A stretch of 64,000 nt of DNA, from assembly GCF_958445495.1 (NCBI RefSeq), contig NZ_CAUCSQ010000023.1:1-64000 (forward strand), given 5' to 3'. This stretch comes from an uncultured Bacteroides sp. (GTDB lineage: Bacteria; Bacteroidota; Bacteroidia; Bacteroidales; Bacteroidaceae). Both the position numbers and the translations under genes were made by a program. Under the pieces are notes generated by a model. It did not search any database. It saw only the letters and a list, made by a program, of their open reading frames with translations, and was not told the origin of the DNA. Position 1 is the first letter of the stretch; the number at the start of each line of letters is the position of its first letter. Below are positions 1 to 8,080 of the stretch, one piece after another.

Positions 1-194
1 TTCACGAACGATTGACACACAGCTTGCATTGTTCTGAATTCATCGAACTCACGTGTTGATTATTTAATCGGGCTGCAAAGTTAGCCTCGCATATTATATC
101 ATTAAAGTACATAATGCCGATAAAAACAGTACTTTTAAAAACAAACCGGCTATAGATTAAGATAAAACCGTATTTTTGCCTGTAAAAAAGAAAC

Positions 195-1046
195 ATGAAA
201 CAATTAGACCCTTATTTTGAAAGCAAGAACGAGAAGTTTTCAATGGGCTGGACTGACATGCGGGAGGTTCTCGGCCGGATATTGAATCCGGGATGTAACA
301 CGCTGCTGATTTGCCGTTCGGGACGTGCTACTTTGTTATTGAACGGGAAAAGGCATTTGTTTAGACGGAATGATATCCTCAATATCTATGCGGACGGGTA
401 CATGAGCCCGGTATTTATCCGCACATCAGAAGACTTCTCCACCTTCTGTTGCATGATGTCCGGAGAATTTGCCAAAGAGGTTTCCTACAACGTGTCTTCT
501 CCCTTCTGGGACCTCCTTACAGCCTATCCTTTGTTACGTCCTGACCGGAAACAGGCGGAAGGTATCGAGTTGTGGCTGAAACAGATGGAGTGGTTGGAAT
601 GTAATATAGCAAAAGACAGGCTGTATCCGTTTGTCAGAGATTATATTTATTACCTCTACCAGGTGATTGACATAGAGGCTCAAAAGAAATCGGAAGAAAT
701 AGTACTGCCCAAAATGAACCGGGCGGAAGAAATCTTCCGCGAGTTCGGCATTTTGCTTGACAAGTATATTTGTCGCGAACACAATGTGGCTTTCTATGCC
801 GGAAAATTATGTATTACACCTTATTACTTGTCCAAAGTAACGAATGAGATTATGAATGAAAGTCCAAAATCGTTGATTGACGGACAAGTAATCATGACAA
901 TAAAGGTATTACTTGGAACAACGAATCTGCCCGTCAAGGCTATTGCAGAGCAAATGAATTTTGAGGATGCTTCTTACTTGTGCCGGTATTTCAAGCGTCA
1001 TGTGGGCATGTCTTTGTCTGACTACAGGAAGAAAAACAGGTATTGA
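195..1046 (+). CDS. AraC family transcriptional regulator
   Basis: A 283-residue AraC/XylS-type DNA-binding regulator. The last ~100 residues hold the two helix-turn-helix units: FYAGKLCITPYYLSKV (about residues 195-212) and VKAIAEQMNFEDASYLCRYF (about 245-265), followed by the usual G-x-S-x-x-x-Y-R-K end. The first ~170 residues look like a cupin-type sensor. A Bacteroides -7 element TATTTTTG at 171-178 leaves only about ten leader bases, which fixes the ATG at 195. A second AraC gene of the same build lies at 3103-3921 and both border redox enzymes, so a redox or electrophile response is a reasonable inference. The inducer is unknown. Confidence 0.92.
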   Translation: MKQLDPYFESKNEKFSMGWTDMREVLGRILNPGCNTLLICRSGRATLLLNGKRHLFRRNDILNIYADGYMSPVFIRTSEDFSTFCCMMSGEFAKEVSYNVSSPFWDLLTAYPLLRPDRKQAEGIELWLKQMEWLECNIAKDRLYPFVRDYIYYLYQVIDIEAQKKSEEIVLPKMNRAEEIFREFGILLDKYICREHNVAFYAGKLCITPYYLSKVTNEIMNESPKSLIDGQVIMTIKVLLGTTNLPVKAIAEQMNFEDASYLCRYFKRHVGMSLSDYRKKNRY

Positions 1047-1110
1047 TAAAAAACAGTTTCTCTTTTTGCTGCATGTATGGTAGTGTGGGGCAGGAAGACG
1101 GTCATGTATT

Positions 1111-1248
1111 ATGGTATTCTTTAGGAAAGTCCTGCAGAAAATCAACAAGAAGTGGTATCCGTACTCTGCCACTGTGGGAAACCTCGTGACAATAGACGAA
1201 GTGGCTGCACATCCGGCACTCGTCTATTATAATTTATTTGATTCCTGA
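1111..1248 (+). pseudogene. HU-family DNA-binding protein fragment
   Basis: A 45-codon reading frame starts MVFFRKVLQKINKKWYP and continues SATVGNLVTIDEVAAHPA before stopping. This matches the N-terminal pattern of Bacteroides HU-like proteins (about 120 residues: KINxKWYPxxVTVGxxxTTDEVA). After this the similarity ends and the frame closes, so about two thirds of the gene, including the DNA-binding arm, is missing. It is probably a relic from recombination at this spot. No promoter is evident. The family assignment rests on recognition of the motif, not on a search. Confidence 0.55.
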
Positions 1249-1373
1249 AAACGTGTCGTTCTGTTCCGGCTGCAAATTTAAGGGATAATCCGGTCTCTTA
1301 TGTAACTTTAATTGCTGATTATATAACCTTAGTTACTGGTTTCCCGCTTGCCCATTCCCGTCCTCATAATAAA

Positions 1374-1453
1374 ATCTGTAATTGAGGTCATAATCAGGAT
1401 GCAATATCCGTAATTTATCTACAAACGGGGAAGATGGAAATTCCGAATTTTGC
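1374..1453 (+). promoter_or_regulatory. Composite operator-promoter, copy A (80 bp)
   Basis: Two direct half-sites, ATCTGTAAT at 1374 and ATCCGTAAT at 1406, are 32 bases apart. The second is followed by TTATCTACAAA and, 48 bases from its start, by a TTTGC element (AATTTTGC) in the -7 position. Copies at 7742 and 38224 have the same 48-base module, but their half-sites are 21 bases apart, so copy A has one extra helical turn of DNA. The -7 lacks the consensus TA, as expected of an activator-dependent promoter. It precedes the flavodoxin lipoprotein gene at 1499. An AraC-type activator is inferred from the direct-repeat layout. Confidence 0.7.
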
Positions 1454-1498
1454 AATATCCCAAGAAGGATGCAGGTAATAATAAATTTAATAGAAACT

Positions 1499-2548
1499 AT
1501 GAAACGACTTTGGCCCTTATCATTTTTACTGTTGGCAGTATTATTCTGCCCGTCGTGCAACGGTGACGAACCCGATAATCTTCAGCCTCCATCGGAACAG
1601 CCTGAACCTCCGGGCGACGAGAACAACAATCCCGGCTCCTCCGACCCGGCTCCGGGAGAAAACGGGAAATTCCTCGTATTGTTCGCTTCGCGTAGCGGCA
1701 ATACGGAACGCATGGCACAGGTCATCGGGTCGGCACTCGATTGTAATCTGCTGGAAGTAGAGCCGTCAGACCCTTACGAGGGCGACTATAATGCCATGCT
1801 TGACCGTGCGCAGGCAGAGTTCGAGATGATTGCCGAAGGAAGTTTTCCTGCCATAAAGACATTTGTCGGGGATTTTTCAATGTATGACATTGTGTTTATC
1901 GGTTTCCCTGTATGGTACAACCATATTGCTACGCCGATACAGACTTTCCTGCACGAACATGCCGGCAAGCTGGCGGGTAAACGGATTGCCCTTTTTGCAA
2001 CAAGCGGCGGCAGCGGCATCACCAGTTCGGTGAACGATGCCCGTACCCTCTGCCCCGATGCGGAATTTACAGAGCCGTTGTTGCTGACATCCTCCGGCAG
2101 CAGTCAGACGGTCACCCGTGTCACACAGTGGCTTGAACAGTTGGGAGCTACCCGGGAAGACAATCCGAACACCCCCGACGATGACACAGGCGACCTGAAG
2201 ATAAGGATTTCGGTTGGCGGGCAGGCGATTACCGCTACAATGGAAGACAACGCGGCTGCACGCGACCTAATTTCACGACTTCCGCTGGAAGTGACACTGA
2301 GCGATTATAATCGGACGGAAAAGATTTTCTATCCCGATCCGAAGTTGAATATCGAAGGAGTGGAACACGGTTGTGCTCCTGTGGCCGGCGATATTACGAT
2401 TTATGCCCCGTGGGGGAATGTTGCCATATTCTATAAGGATTGGCCGCAATCGGATGCTCTTATAAAAATCGGACATATAGATGGAGACGGTATCAGCGTA
2501 CTGAGTGCATATAATGGTGATGTGGCCGTAAGAATGGAAAAGCACTGA
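1499..2548 (+). CDS. Flavodoxin / cyclophilin-like two-domain lipoprotein
   Basis: The 349-residue product starts with a signal sequence ending in a lipobox-like CPSC (lipidated Cys about residue 20), then a Pro/Asp/Asn-rich linker. Residues ~57-215 are a flavodoxin domain with the FMN phosphate loop SRSGNTE (about 64-70) and the aromatic FMN-contact region GFPVWYNH. Residues ~235-349 are a cyclophilin-like fold (KIRISVGGQ..., GDITIYAPWGNVAIFYKD), the same type as the next gene. The start at 1499 is preferred over an in-frame ATG at 1469 because it begins the signal peptide. An exported flavoprotein reductase role is inferred; the electron donor is unknown. Confidence 0.88.
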   Translation: MKRLWPLSFLLLAVLFCPSCNGDEPDNLQPPSEQPEPPGDENNNPGSSDPAPGENGKFLVLFASRSGNTERMAQVIGSALDCNLLEVEPSDPYEGDYNAMLDRAQAEFEMIAEGSFPAIKTFVGDFSMYDIVFIGFPVWYNHIATPIQTFLHEHAGKLAGKRIALFATSGGSGITSSVNDARTLCPDAEFTEPLLLTSSGSSQTVTRVTQWLEQLGATREDNPNTPDDDTGDLKIRISVGGQAITATMEDNAAARDLISRLPLEVTLSDYNRTEKIFYPDPKLNIEGVEHGCAPVAGDITIYAPWGNVAIFYKDWPQSDALIKIGHIDGDGISVLSAYNGDVAVRMEKH

Positions 2549-2567
2549 TAACTAAATACAGGAGGCA

Positions 2568-3083
2568 ATGAAAATCAGACTATCAATAATGTTGCTGTTC
2601 GTCAGCTTGGCTTATATGGCACAAGCCTGTGCCATCAGCAATATCCCTGCACGGAACAATGAGAATCATAAATCAAAAACAGATAATAAAATGGAAACAA
2701 AACAATTTTACATCCATGTGAACGGGCATACGCTTACGGTAGATCTTAAAGAGAACTCTTCCGTACAGGCCGTTGTCAGTGAACTGAAGGCCGGCGATAT
2801 TATAGTCCCGATGAAAGATTATGCCGACTTTGAGAAGTTCGGCGAATTGCCTCGCTCTTTTCCTCGCAATGATGAACAGATTATTACCGAATCCGGGGAT
2901 GTCATTCTTTCTGAGGGCAATCTGCTGGTTATCTATTACGACCGCAATTCATGGAGTTTTACCCGCTTGGGCAAAATACGCGGTCTCTCACAGTCGGAGT
3001 TGAAAAAGATTCTCGGTCCGGGAAATGTCTCTGTTACAGTGTCGCTTAATCCGGATACAGTCTTTAAAGTTGGTAGGCCGTAA
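2568..3083 (+). CDS. Secreted cyclophilin-like fold protein
   Basis: A 171-residue protein with an N-terminal signal (MKIRLSIMLLFVSLAYMAQAC). After a polar linker, residues ~47-171 form one cyclophilin-like domain (FYIHVNGHTLTVDLKENSS, the GDIIVP strand, GNLLVIYYDRNSWSFTRLGK), matching the second domain of the gene just upstream. The gap is 19 bases, so the two are probably co-transcribed from the copy A promoter. Domains of this family often sit beside flavodoxins and aldo/keto reductases in Bacteroides. No catalytic residues are known to me, and prolyl isomerase activity should not be assumed. Confidence 0.8.
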   Translation: MKIRLSIMLLFVSLAYMAQACAISNIPARNNENHKSKTDNKMETKQFYIHVNGHTLTVDLKENSSVQAVVSELKAGDIIVPMKDYADFEKFGELPRSFPRNDEQIITESGDVILSEGNLLVIYYDRNSWSFTRLGKIRGLSQSELKKILGPGNVSVTVSLNPDTVFKVGRP

Positions 3084-3102
3084 AGCTGTGGTTTCAAAAT
3101 AA

Positions 3103-3921
3103 TCACAGTTTATTCCTATACTCCGATGGTGGTACGCCTATCCGCTTCTGCACGTAACGACTGAAATAGGAGACAGACGAAAAGTTCATCCGTTCGGCAA
3201 TCGTTGTCAGCGACAGTTCTTTTTGGCGAAGCAGGCGGGTGATTTCATGGATGGTGAAGCGGTCTATCCAGTAAGTAGCCGGACGACCGCTCACTTTCCG
3301 GCATATTTCCGACAGGTAGTGCGGGGTGATGTAGAGGCGGGAGGCGTAAAAATCAAGTTCCCTGTTCCGCACGTATTCGCCGTTGTATAGCAATCCGATG
3401 AAATCCCGCAGCAGCGAGGCGGTATGCTCCGGCAGTGGCGACACGTCCCGGCTGCGGGCATGGATGTCATAAAGGTCGAGGATGTGAGCTGTCAACAGGC
3501 TGCCTACTAATTCTTCACGAAACAGATGTTCTTTTTCTTCCATGCGCATGCGGAGGTATCGCAGGGCGGCTTCGCATATCTTGAAATCACGGGCAGAGAG
3601 TTTCATCACAGGATTTTGCAGGAGTGACAGATGCCCGATGATACCGTAATTACTGCGAATGGCAATAGAGGCGACGAATGTTTCCGAGAGGCCCATCAAC
3701 ATACCTCGGAAATCATCGGATACGGAGAATCCGGAACCTAGTTCTGCATTGGGCAGGATGACATAGTCGCCCGCCGCGATGTTGTAGCGTGTACCTTGAA
3801 AGGTAAATCCCATATTGCCGTCGAGACAAAGGATATGCACTGTCTGCCCCGCGTAGCGCAAAGCATTGAAATCCTGCAAGGTGTCGGCAAAGATAATCCC
3901 GTCGAAATCCGTATGTCCCAT
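3103..3921 (-). CDS. AraC family transcriptional regulator
   Basis: An AraC-type regulator of about 272 residues, convergent with the cyclophilin-like gene. The C-terminal region shows FYASRLYITPHYLSEICRKV and TTIAERMNFSSVSYFSRYVQ, the two helix-turn-helix units, and ends PPSEYRNKL. The N-terminal half is a cupin-like ligand domain. A longer in-frame start at 3960 exists, but MGHTDFDG at 3921 is the more natural N terminus and follows a purine-rich AAAGA. It is transcribed away from the aldo/keto reductase genes, with a shared upstream region at 3922-4239, so it may control them. Confidence 0.9.
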   Translation of the reverse strand: MGHTDFDGIIFADTLQDFNALRYAGQTVHILCLDGNMGFTFQGTRYNIAAGDYVILPNAELGSGFSVSDDFRGMLMGLSETFVASIAIRSNYGIIGHLSLLQNPVMKLSARDFKICEAALRYLRMRMEEKEHLFREELVGSLLTAHILDLYDIHARSRDVSPLPEHTASLLRDFIGLLYNGEYVRNRELDFYASRLYITPHYLSEICRKVSGRPATYWIDRFTIHEITRLLRQKELSLTTIAERMNFSSVSYFSRYVQKRIGVPPSEYRNKL

Positions 3922-4059
3922 AACTGTCTTTCTTTTGTTGCAAAAATAACTGAAAACCACGAATAGTGAAAAATCCTCCTCGATTTTTGTAACAATGGAA
4001 TAATAAGTACGTGGTAATTTTGCAACGGAAAATCAAATCAAGAAGAACTGTTACGTCAT

Positions 4060-4221
4060 GTATTTATCGTCAACGTCAAAGAAGGGATTTCCGATGACAC
4101 GGTAGAGATGAAAATGGCAGAAATGCGTGTGCTTCACAGCCGGATGCATACTGACGTAGCCGAAAGAGCTGGAAAGGCTTTCGACATGCAGAATGCCGAT
4201 ATTGCCCGGATAGAGTATTAA
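4060..4221 (+). pseudogene. Unidentified gene remnant
   Basis: An open frame without an ATG at its head reads VFIVNVKEGISDDTVEMK... and ends IARIEY-stop. It follows a good -7 element (TAATTTTG at 4015-4022). The first ATG of the transcript (4059) is in a different frame and closes after 15 codons, so the gene looks frameshifted and probably internally deleted. I do not recognise the family. Decayed genes also lie at 5103, 6551 and 6949, so it fits the general erosion of this island. Confidence 0.35.
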
Positions 4222-4239
4222 CCCTTAAAACAAAAGATT

Positions 4240-5106
4240 ATGCAAACTGTAAAACTGAACAACGGCATCGAAATGCCGGTATTGGGATATGGAGTGTTTC
4301 AGGTATCACCCGAAGAATGTGAGCGTTGCGTGCTCGATGCTGTTAACGTAGGTTACCGGCTGATAGATACGGCTCAGGCATACTACAATGAGGAGGGGGT
4401 GGGCAATGCCATTACCAAATGTAGTGTTCCCCGCAATGAACTCTTCCTTACGACGAAAGTCTGGGTCACCAACGCGGGCGAGGAAAAGGCTGCCCGAAGC
4501 ATCGACGAATCGCTCCGCAAGCTGCGTACTGACTATATCGACCTGTTGCTCATTCACCAGCCTTTCAGCGACTATCCGGGCACATGGCGGGCGATGGAAA
4601 AAGCAGTACGGGACGGAAAGGTGCGCGCCATCGGCCTCTCGAACTTCTATCCCGACCGTTTTGTGGATATGGCCGAATATGCTGAAATCAAGCCTGCCGT
4701 AAACCAACTGAAAACGAACATATTCAGCCAGCAGTGGGATGCGGAAGCGGAAATGAAGCCTTACGGAACCCGTATCATGGCTTGGGGACCGCTGGCACAG
4801 GGCGATTCCGACCTCTTATCTGATTCCGTATTGATTGCCTTGGCCGAACGATACCATAAGACGGTACAGCAGATTGCCTTGCGTTACTTGGTGCAACGGG
4901 GTATCATCGCCATTCCGAAGAGTACGCATGTCGAGCGTATGAAACAGAATCTGGATGTATTCGACTTCTCGCTTACATTGGATGATATGGAAAGCATTCG
5001 TCCGCTTGACAAACCCGCCGATTTTCGCTGGTCTCACCGTGACCCGGAGTTAGTGAAATTCTTGCTGAATTACGATAAACAGTTTAATCCGAATAATAAA
5101 CAATGA
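4240..5106 (+). CDS. Aldo/keto reductase (AKR)
   Basis: A 288-residue cytosolic NAD(P)H-dependent carbonyl reductase with a TIM-barrel AKR fold. The catalytic tetrad is visible: Asp43 and Tyr48 in the DTAQAYYNE motif, Lys73 in TTKVW and His106 in LLLIHQP. The C-terminal cofactor pocket IPKSTHVERMKQNL is present. Length and motifs fit the AKR3/5-like 2,5-diketo-gluconate reductase group. Its stop codon overlaps the ATG of the decayed dehydrogenase at 5103 (ATGA), pointing to an original operon with translational coupling. The substrate cannot be read from the sequence. Confidence 0.93.
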   Translation: MQTVKLNNGIEMPVLGYGVFQVSPEECERCVLDAVNVGYRLIDTAQAYYNEEGVGNAITKCSVPRNELFLTTKVWVTNAGEEKAARSIDESLRKLRTDYIDLLLIHQPFSDYPGTWRAMEKAVRDGKVRAIGLSNFYPDRFVDMAEYAEIKPAVNQLKTNIFSQQWDAEAEMKPYGTRIMAWGPLAQGDSDLLSDSVLIALAERYHKTVQQIALRYLVQRGIIAIPKSTHVERMKQNLDVFDFSLTLDDMESIRPLDKPADFRWSHRDPELVKFLLNYDKQFNPNNKQ

Positions 5107-5498
5107 AATATGGAATGAACGGGCGATGTGGCTCATGTCATTGCCGCAAAGCTGATAGAACTCGGACATGAGGTGATGATGGGAGCACGTGATGCCGCCA
5201 ACGAAAAAGCCGTAAGCTGGGCGGAGACGGGCGGTGCACGTGCCCGCTGCGGTTCGTTTGCCGATGCTGCCGCTTTCGGAGAACGGGCATTCAACTGCGT
5301 GCAGGGCATCCATTCGATGGAAGGCAAAGGCGGAAGTAGCGGTTTTGTTGAAGGATTTCTTTCGGCTGGACTGACACGTTCGACTTGGGTGACATAAGCA
5401 TGTCACGCTATACTGAAATGCTCGGTGCGTTCTGGCCTGCGGCTCTCAATGCCACGGGAAATATGGATTGGGGCTTTAAGTTTGTAAGAAAACATTAA
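5103..5498 (+). pseudogene. NADPH-dependent F420-reductase-like protein, degraded
   Basis: The start ATG overlaps the stop of the upstream reductase. The frame begins MKYGMNG and is then shifted. The next frame reads DVAHVIAAKLIELGHEVMMG ARDAANEKA, a Rossmann NAD(P)-binding start of the F420_oxidored/NpdG-like type. A further shift near 5380 gives FDLGDISMSRYTEMLGAFWP and finally FKFVRKH-stop, the usual C-terminal signature of this family. The normal length is about 210 residues; here the middle is shortened and at least two frameshifts are needed. It is clearly inactive as written unless sequencing errors explain the shifts. Confidence 0.72.
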
Positions 5499-5510
5499 AA
5501 AAAGGAATAT

Positions 5511-6524
5511 ATGAAAACAAGAAAACTTGGCAATCTGGAAGTATCGGCAGTCGGTCTCGGCTGTATGGGATTCACGCATGGATATGGGGCTTGCCCGAAC
5601 GAAGAAGAGTCTATCCGCTTGATTCGCAAAGCATACGAGGAAGGATGTACGTTCTTCGACACGGCAGAAATATACAGTTGCTACAAAAATGAAGAACTCG
5701 TAGGAAAGGCACTCAAGCCGTTCCGCGATAAAGTGGTAATCTCCACCAAATTCACTCCCGCAACCTTGCCCGGACAGGAAAGGCCGGAAGGGAAATTGAG
5801 CCGGGCAGGAATCCGTCAGGCGGTGGAAGGTTCATTGCGGCGGTTACAGACCGACTACATCGACCTTTATATGGAACACCGCGTCCCGAAAGAGAGCGAT
5901 TCTGCCGAGGTAGCCTATTGGATGGGCGAGTTGATACGGGAAGGCAAGATTCGTGCATGGGGACAGTCCGAACCTATGCTCGAACAGCTCAGAGCAGCTC
6001 ATGCCGTTACACCGATTACCGCCGTGCAAAGCGAATATTCCATTATGGAACGCAAGTGGGAAGCCGACGTGATTCCCTTCTGCCGGGAGAACGGTATCGG
6101 TTTTGTGGCTTATTCGCCGATGGCGGGCGGTTTCCTGAGCGGCAAATACCGCCATGCCACTTTCGAGGGGGATGATGTACGGCGTGTAATTACCCGTTAT
6201 ACGGAAGAGAACATGCAGGCCAACGCAGTGCTGCTCGACCTTATCAACCGCTACGCCGAGGCGAAGCATTGTACTGCCGCACAGATTTCGTTGGCTTGGG
6301 TAATGTATGCCGGGCATATCGTTCCTATACCGGGCATGCGAAGCGATGCACGCATTCTCGAAAACATCGGAGCGTCAGAAGTGACGCTTACCGATGCCGA
6401 ATATGCCTCCATGAACGAGGCACTGAGCCGTATCACCATACACGGAAACCGGACGGACGAGGATATCGCCAAGCTGGGCACTATCGAAGGAAACCAACAG
6501 AAAGTAGCAAAGGCCGGACGATAA
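5511..6524 (+). CDS. Aldo/keto reductase (AKR13/YakC-like)
   Basis: A 337-residue aldo/keto reductase of the longer potassium-channel-beta/AKR13-like type. It opens MKTRKLGNLEVSAVGLGCMG and contains FFDTAEIYS (catalytic Asp and Tyr), VVISTKFTP (Lys), YIDLYMEHRVP (His) and the NADP-binding tail IPGMRSDARILENIGA. An AAGGAA-rich stretch precedes the ATG. It lies 12 bases after the broken dehydrogenase and probably belongs to the same transcript as the reductase at 4240. The physiological substrate is unknown; quinones or aldehydes are plausible. Confidence 0.93.
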   Translation: MKTRKLGNLEVSAVGLGCMGFTHGYGACPNEEESIRLIRKAYEEGCTFFDTAEIYSCYKNEELVGKALKPFRDKVVISTKFTPATLPGQERPEGKLSRAGIRQAVEGSLRRLQTDYIDLYMEHRVPKESDSAEVAYWMGELIREGKIRAWGQSEPMLEQLRAAHAVTPITAVQSEYSIMERKWEADVIPFCRENGIGFVAYSPMAGGFLSGKYRHATFEGDDVRRVITRYTEENMQANAVLLDLINRYAEAKHCTAAQISLAWVMYAGHIVPIPGMRSDARILENIGASEVTLTDAEYASMNEALSRITIHGNRTDEDIAKLGTIEGNQQKVAKAGR

Positions 6525-6550
6525 AGAGGATTGAAGAAACTAAGAAAAAT

Positions 6551-6919
6551 ATGGTGAATAACCTTGTTATTTTGATTATGGTATTTTCGGAATCCCGTTT
6601 TGCGCGAATGCGCAGGAGGGCAAAGCAGAAATAAAAGGAAAAAAGGAATCGGTCGTTTATTATTGTAGGGGTGGTAACACGAAAGCCGTAGGCGACTATA
6701 TTGCCCAAAGGGTTGGGGCGGATGTCTGAACCCGTCAGGGCATATCCTACGGACTGTGAGGTTTGCGTAAATGAGGGCAACCGGCACGGCAGTACATATG
6801 TTCTCGACGGACTTTCCATCTATAACTGCTGCCAGGTAAAAACGAAAGTCAATACTTCCGGCAATATGGGAGACAGGAAAACTACGGTAGACGAATGGTT
6901 GAGAACCGTGATTAAGTAA
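6551..6919 (+). pseudogene. Secreted flavodoxin, frameshifted
   Basis: The frame starts MVNNLVILIMVFS. Dropping one frame then gives GIPFCANAQEGKAEIKGK and KESVVYYCRGGNTKAVGDYI AQRVGADV, a signal peptide with cleavage near ANA-Q followed by a flavodoxin FMN loop (x-R-G-G-N-T-K). A stop follows. The C-terminal part reappears in another frame as DGLSIYNCCQVKTKVNTSGN ending EWLRTVIK. At least two shifts and a central deletion separate the pieces. It would have been a paralogue of the flavodoxin domain encoded at 1499. Confidence 0.68.
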
Positions 6920-6948
6920 GCGAATTATCAAACGACGAAAAAACAGCA

Positions 6949-7031
6949 ATGATGTACGAATCCTTAAACAGTAAAGTCGCTCTCGTTTTGCCGGTGCCGA
7001 CTGTAAAGTAGACGGCAGCGTGGGTGTATAA
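6949..7031 (+). pseudogene. Possible short-chain dehydrogenase remnant
   Basis: A short frame reads MMYESLNSKVALVLPVPTVK and stops. In the neighbouring frame the same bases continue FAGADCKVDGSVGV-stop. The first ten residues resemble the N terminus of short-chain dehydrogenases (LxxKVALVT) and the tail resembles their C-terminal V-D-G-G region, so an almost complete internal deletion is possible. The evidence is thin. It may simply be non-coding spacer before the oxidoreductase at 7062. Confidence 0.25.
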
Positions 7032-7061
7032 TAAATAAACAATAATAAAATCCGAACAAAT

Positions 7062-7619
7062 ATGAAGAACGTTTTAATCATCAGCGGTCACACAGACCTT
7101 GCGGCATCGGTAGCCAACAAGACTATCCTTGAAACGCTTGGACACCGGTTGCCGGAAGCCGAAATCGTGAAACTCGACGAGCTTTACCCCGATTTCAAAA
7201 TCAACGTGGAAGCCGAACAACAGCGTTTGTTCCGCGCCGACATCATCGTGTTACAGTTTCCTGTGTTCTGGTATTCCGCACCTTCTATATTGGAGCGTTG
7301 GATGGAAGAAACCTTCCGGCACGGATTCTCGCACGGCAGTACGGGCGACAAGCTGCAAGGCAAAAAACTGGTACTGTCTTTTACTACGGGAGCGCCCGCG
7401 GCGATGTATAGCCGCGAGGGGGCGATGGGATATGATATCGAAGAGTTCCTGCCTTGCTACAAGGCCACTTGCCGGCTTTGCCGGATGGAGTTTGCCGGAT
7501 ATGTATATACCGGAGGCGTGAGCTACGGCAACCGTACTTCTCCCGAACTTGTCGAATGGCAAAAGGCTATATCGGGAGAACATGCACGAAGGTTGATTGA
7601 GCTATTGGAAACCCTCTGA
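7062..7619 (+). CDS. NAD(P)H-dependent oxidoreductase (flavodoxin-like fold, MdaB/KefF type)
   Basis: A 185-residue FMN/FAD oxidoreductase. Visible features are the first strand and phosphate loop (NVLIISGHTDLAASVAN), the conserved LQFPVFWYSAPSILERWMEE segment and the FTTGAPAAMYSREGAMGYDI flavin-contact region. These fit the Flavodoxin_2 family of quinone reductases (KefF, MdaB, YwrO). It is cytosolic and likely reduces quinones or electrophiles with two electrons. It closes the redox island and is the last intact gene before the orphan promoter at 7742. Confidence 0.92.
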   Translation: MKNVLIISGHTDLAASVANKTILETLGHRLPEAEIVKLDELYPDFKINVEAEQQRLFRADIIVLQFPVFWYSAPSILERWMEETFRHGFSHGSTGDKLQGKKLVLSFTTGAPAAMYSREGAMGYDIEEFLPCYKATCRLCRMEFAGYVYTGGVSYGNRTSPELVEWQKAISGEHARRLIELLETL

Positions 7620-7741
7620 AAGGATAAGAGAACCGATGGCAAATATCCATTGTCGGGATAGTTGCCTTCATGTGGTCGAGGTAGCTGTTTTTATATAGTC
7701 AAGGCAGTTACCGGGAGAATGGCTGTCTCTCCCGTCGGATT

Positions 7742-7810
7742 ATCTGTAATCCGTGTCATGCAATCTGTAATTTATCCACAAACGGTATCTTCTCTTCTTC
7801 CGGATTTTGC
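7742..7810 (+). promoter_or_regulatory. Composite operator-promoter, copy B (orphan)
   Basis: Half-sites ATCTGTAAT at 7742 and ATCTGTAAT at 7763 are exactly 21 bases apart. The second begins the same 48-base module found in copies A and C, with TTATCCACAAA and ending GGATTTTGC at 7810. No intact gene follows: a frame starting near 7850 (MTFETLLLDVEVKKG) runs only ~22 codons into the terminator of the small RNA at 7878. This looks like a promoter whose gene was lost when the small-RNA block arrived or was deleted into. Confidence 0.65.
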
Positions 7811-7877
7811 AAGCGGAAGCGTTCCATTAAATGATAGGAACATGACATTTGAAACTTTATTATTGGATGTAGAAGTC

Positions 7878-8080
7878 AAAAAAGGCATGTCTTCACCGAC
7901 ACGCCTTTTTTGATTTAGAATATGCTATCTGCACTTATTCTATAATTGAATAATACATTAGATGGTTTTCTAAACTGACAACCCAACCAACGAAATGCGG
8001 GAGAATCGCTTCGGCCGATTTCAATGTATTTCTTTCAATGTGGCTACGTAAAATAATTATGACTAATTAATTCAATTCTG
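7878..8080 (-). ncRNA. Candidate small RNA, family member 1 (~200 nt)
   Basis: On the minus strand a strong promoter (ATTG at 8118-8115, 20 bases, TATCTTTG at 8094-8087) is followed by ~200 bases with no credible reading frame and then by a terminator hairpin (AAAAGGC-x-TGTC / GACA-x-GCCTTTTTT, 7911-7878). The 5' part carries AATTAGTCATAATT and TACGTAGCCACATT, shared with the RNAs at 8926-9126 and 16104-16203; member 2 also shares the rest, including GGCCGAAG and the TTAGAAAACCAT region. A dyad AATACCC-N6-GGGGATT lies at the -33 position. Multicopy paralogous small RNAs are known in Bacteroides (the FopS family is one example); membership cannot be decided here. Confidence 0.68.

Noticed and set aside
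1..194. Minus-strand 64-codon frame at the left edge
   Set aside because: AT-rich sequence upstream of the first AraC gene; the -7 element at 171-178 and lack of family features argue for a promoter region.
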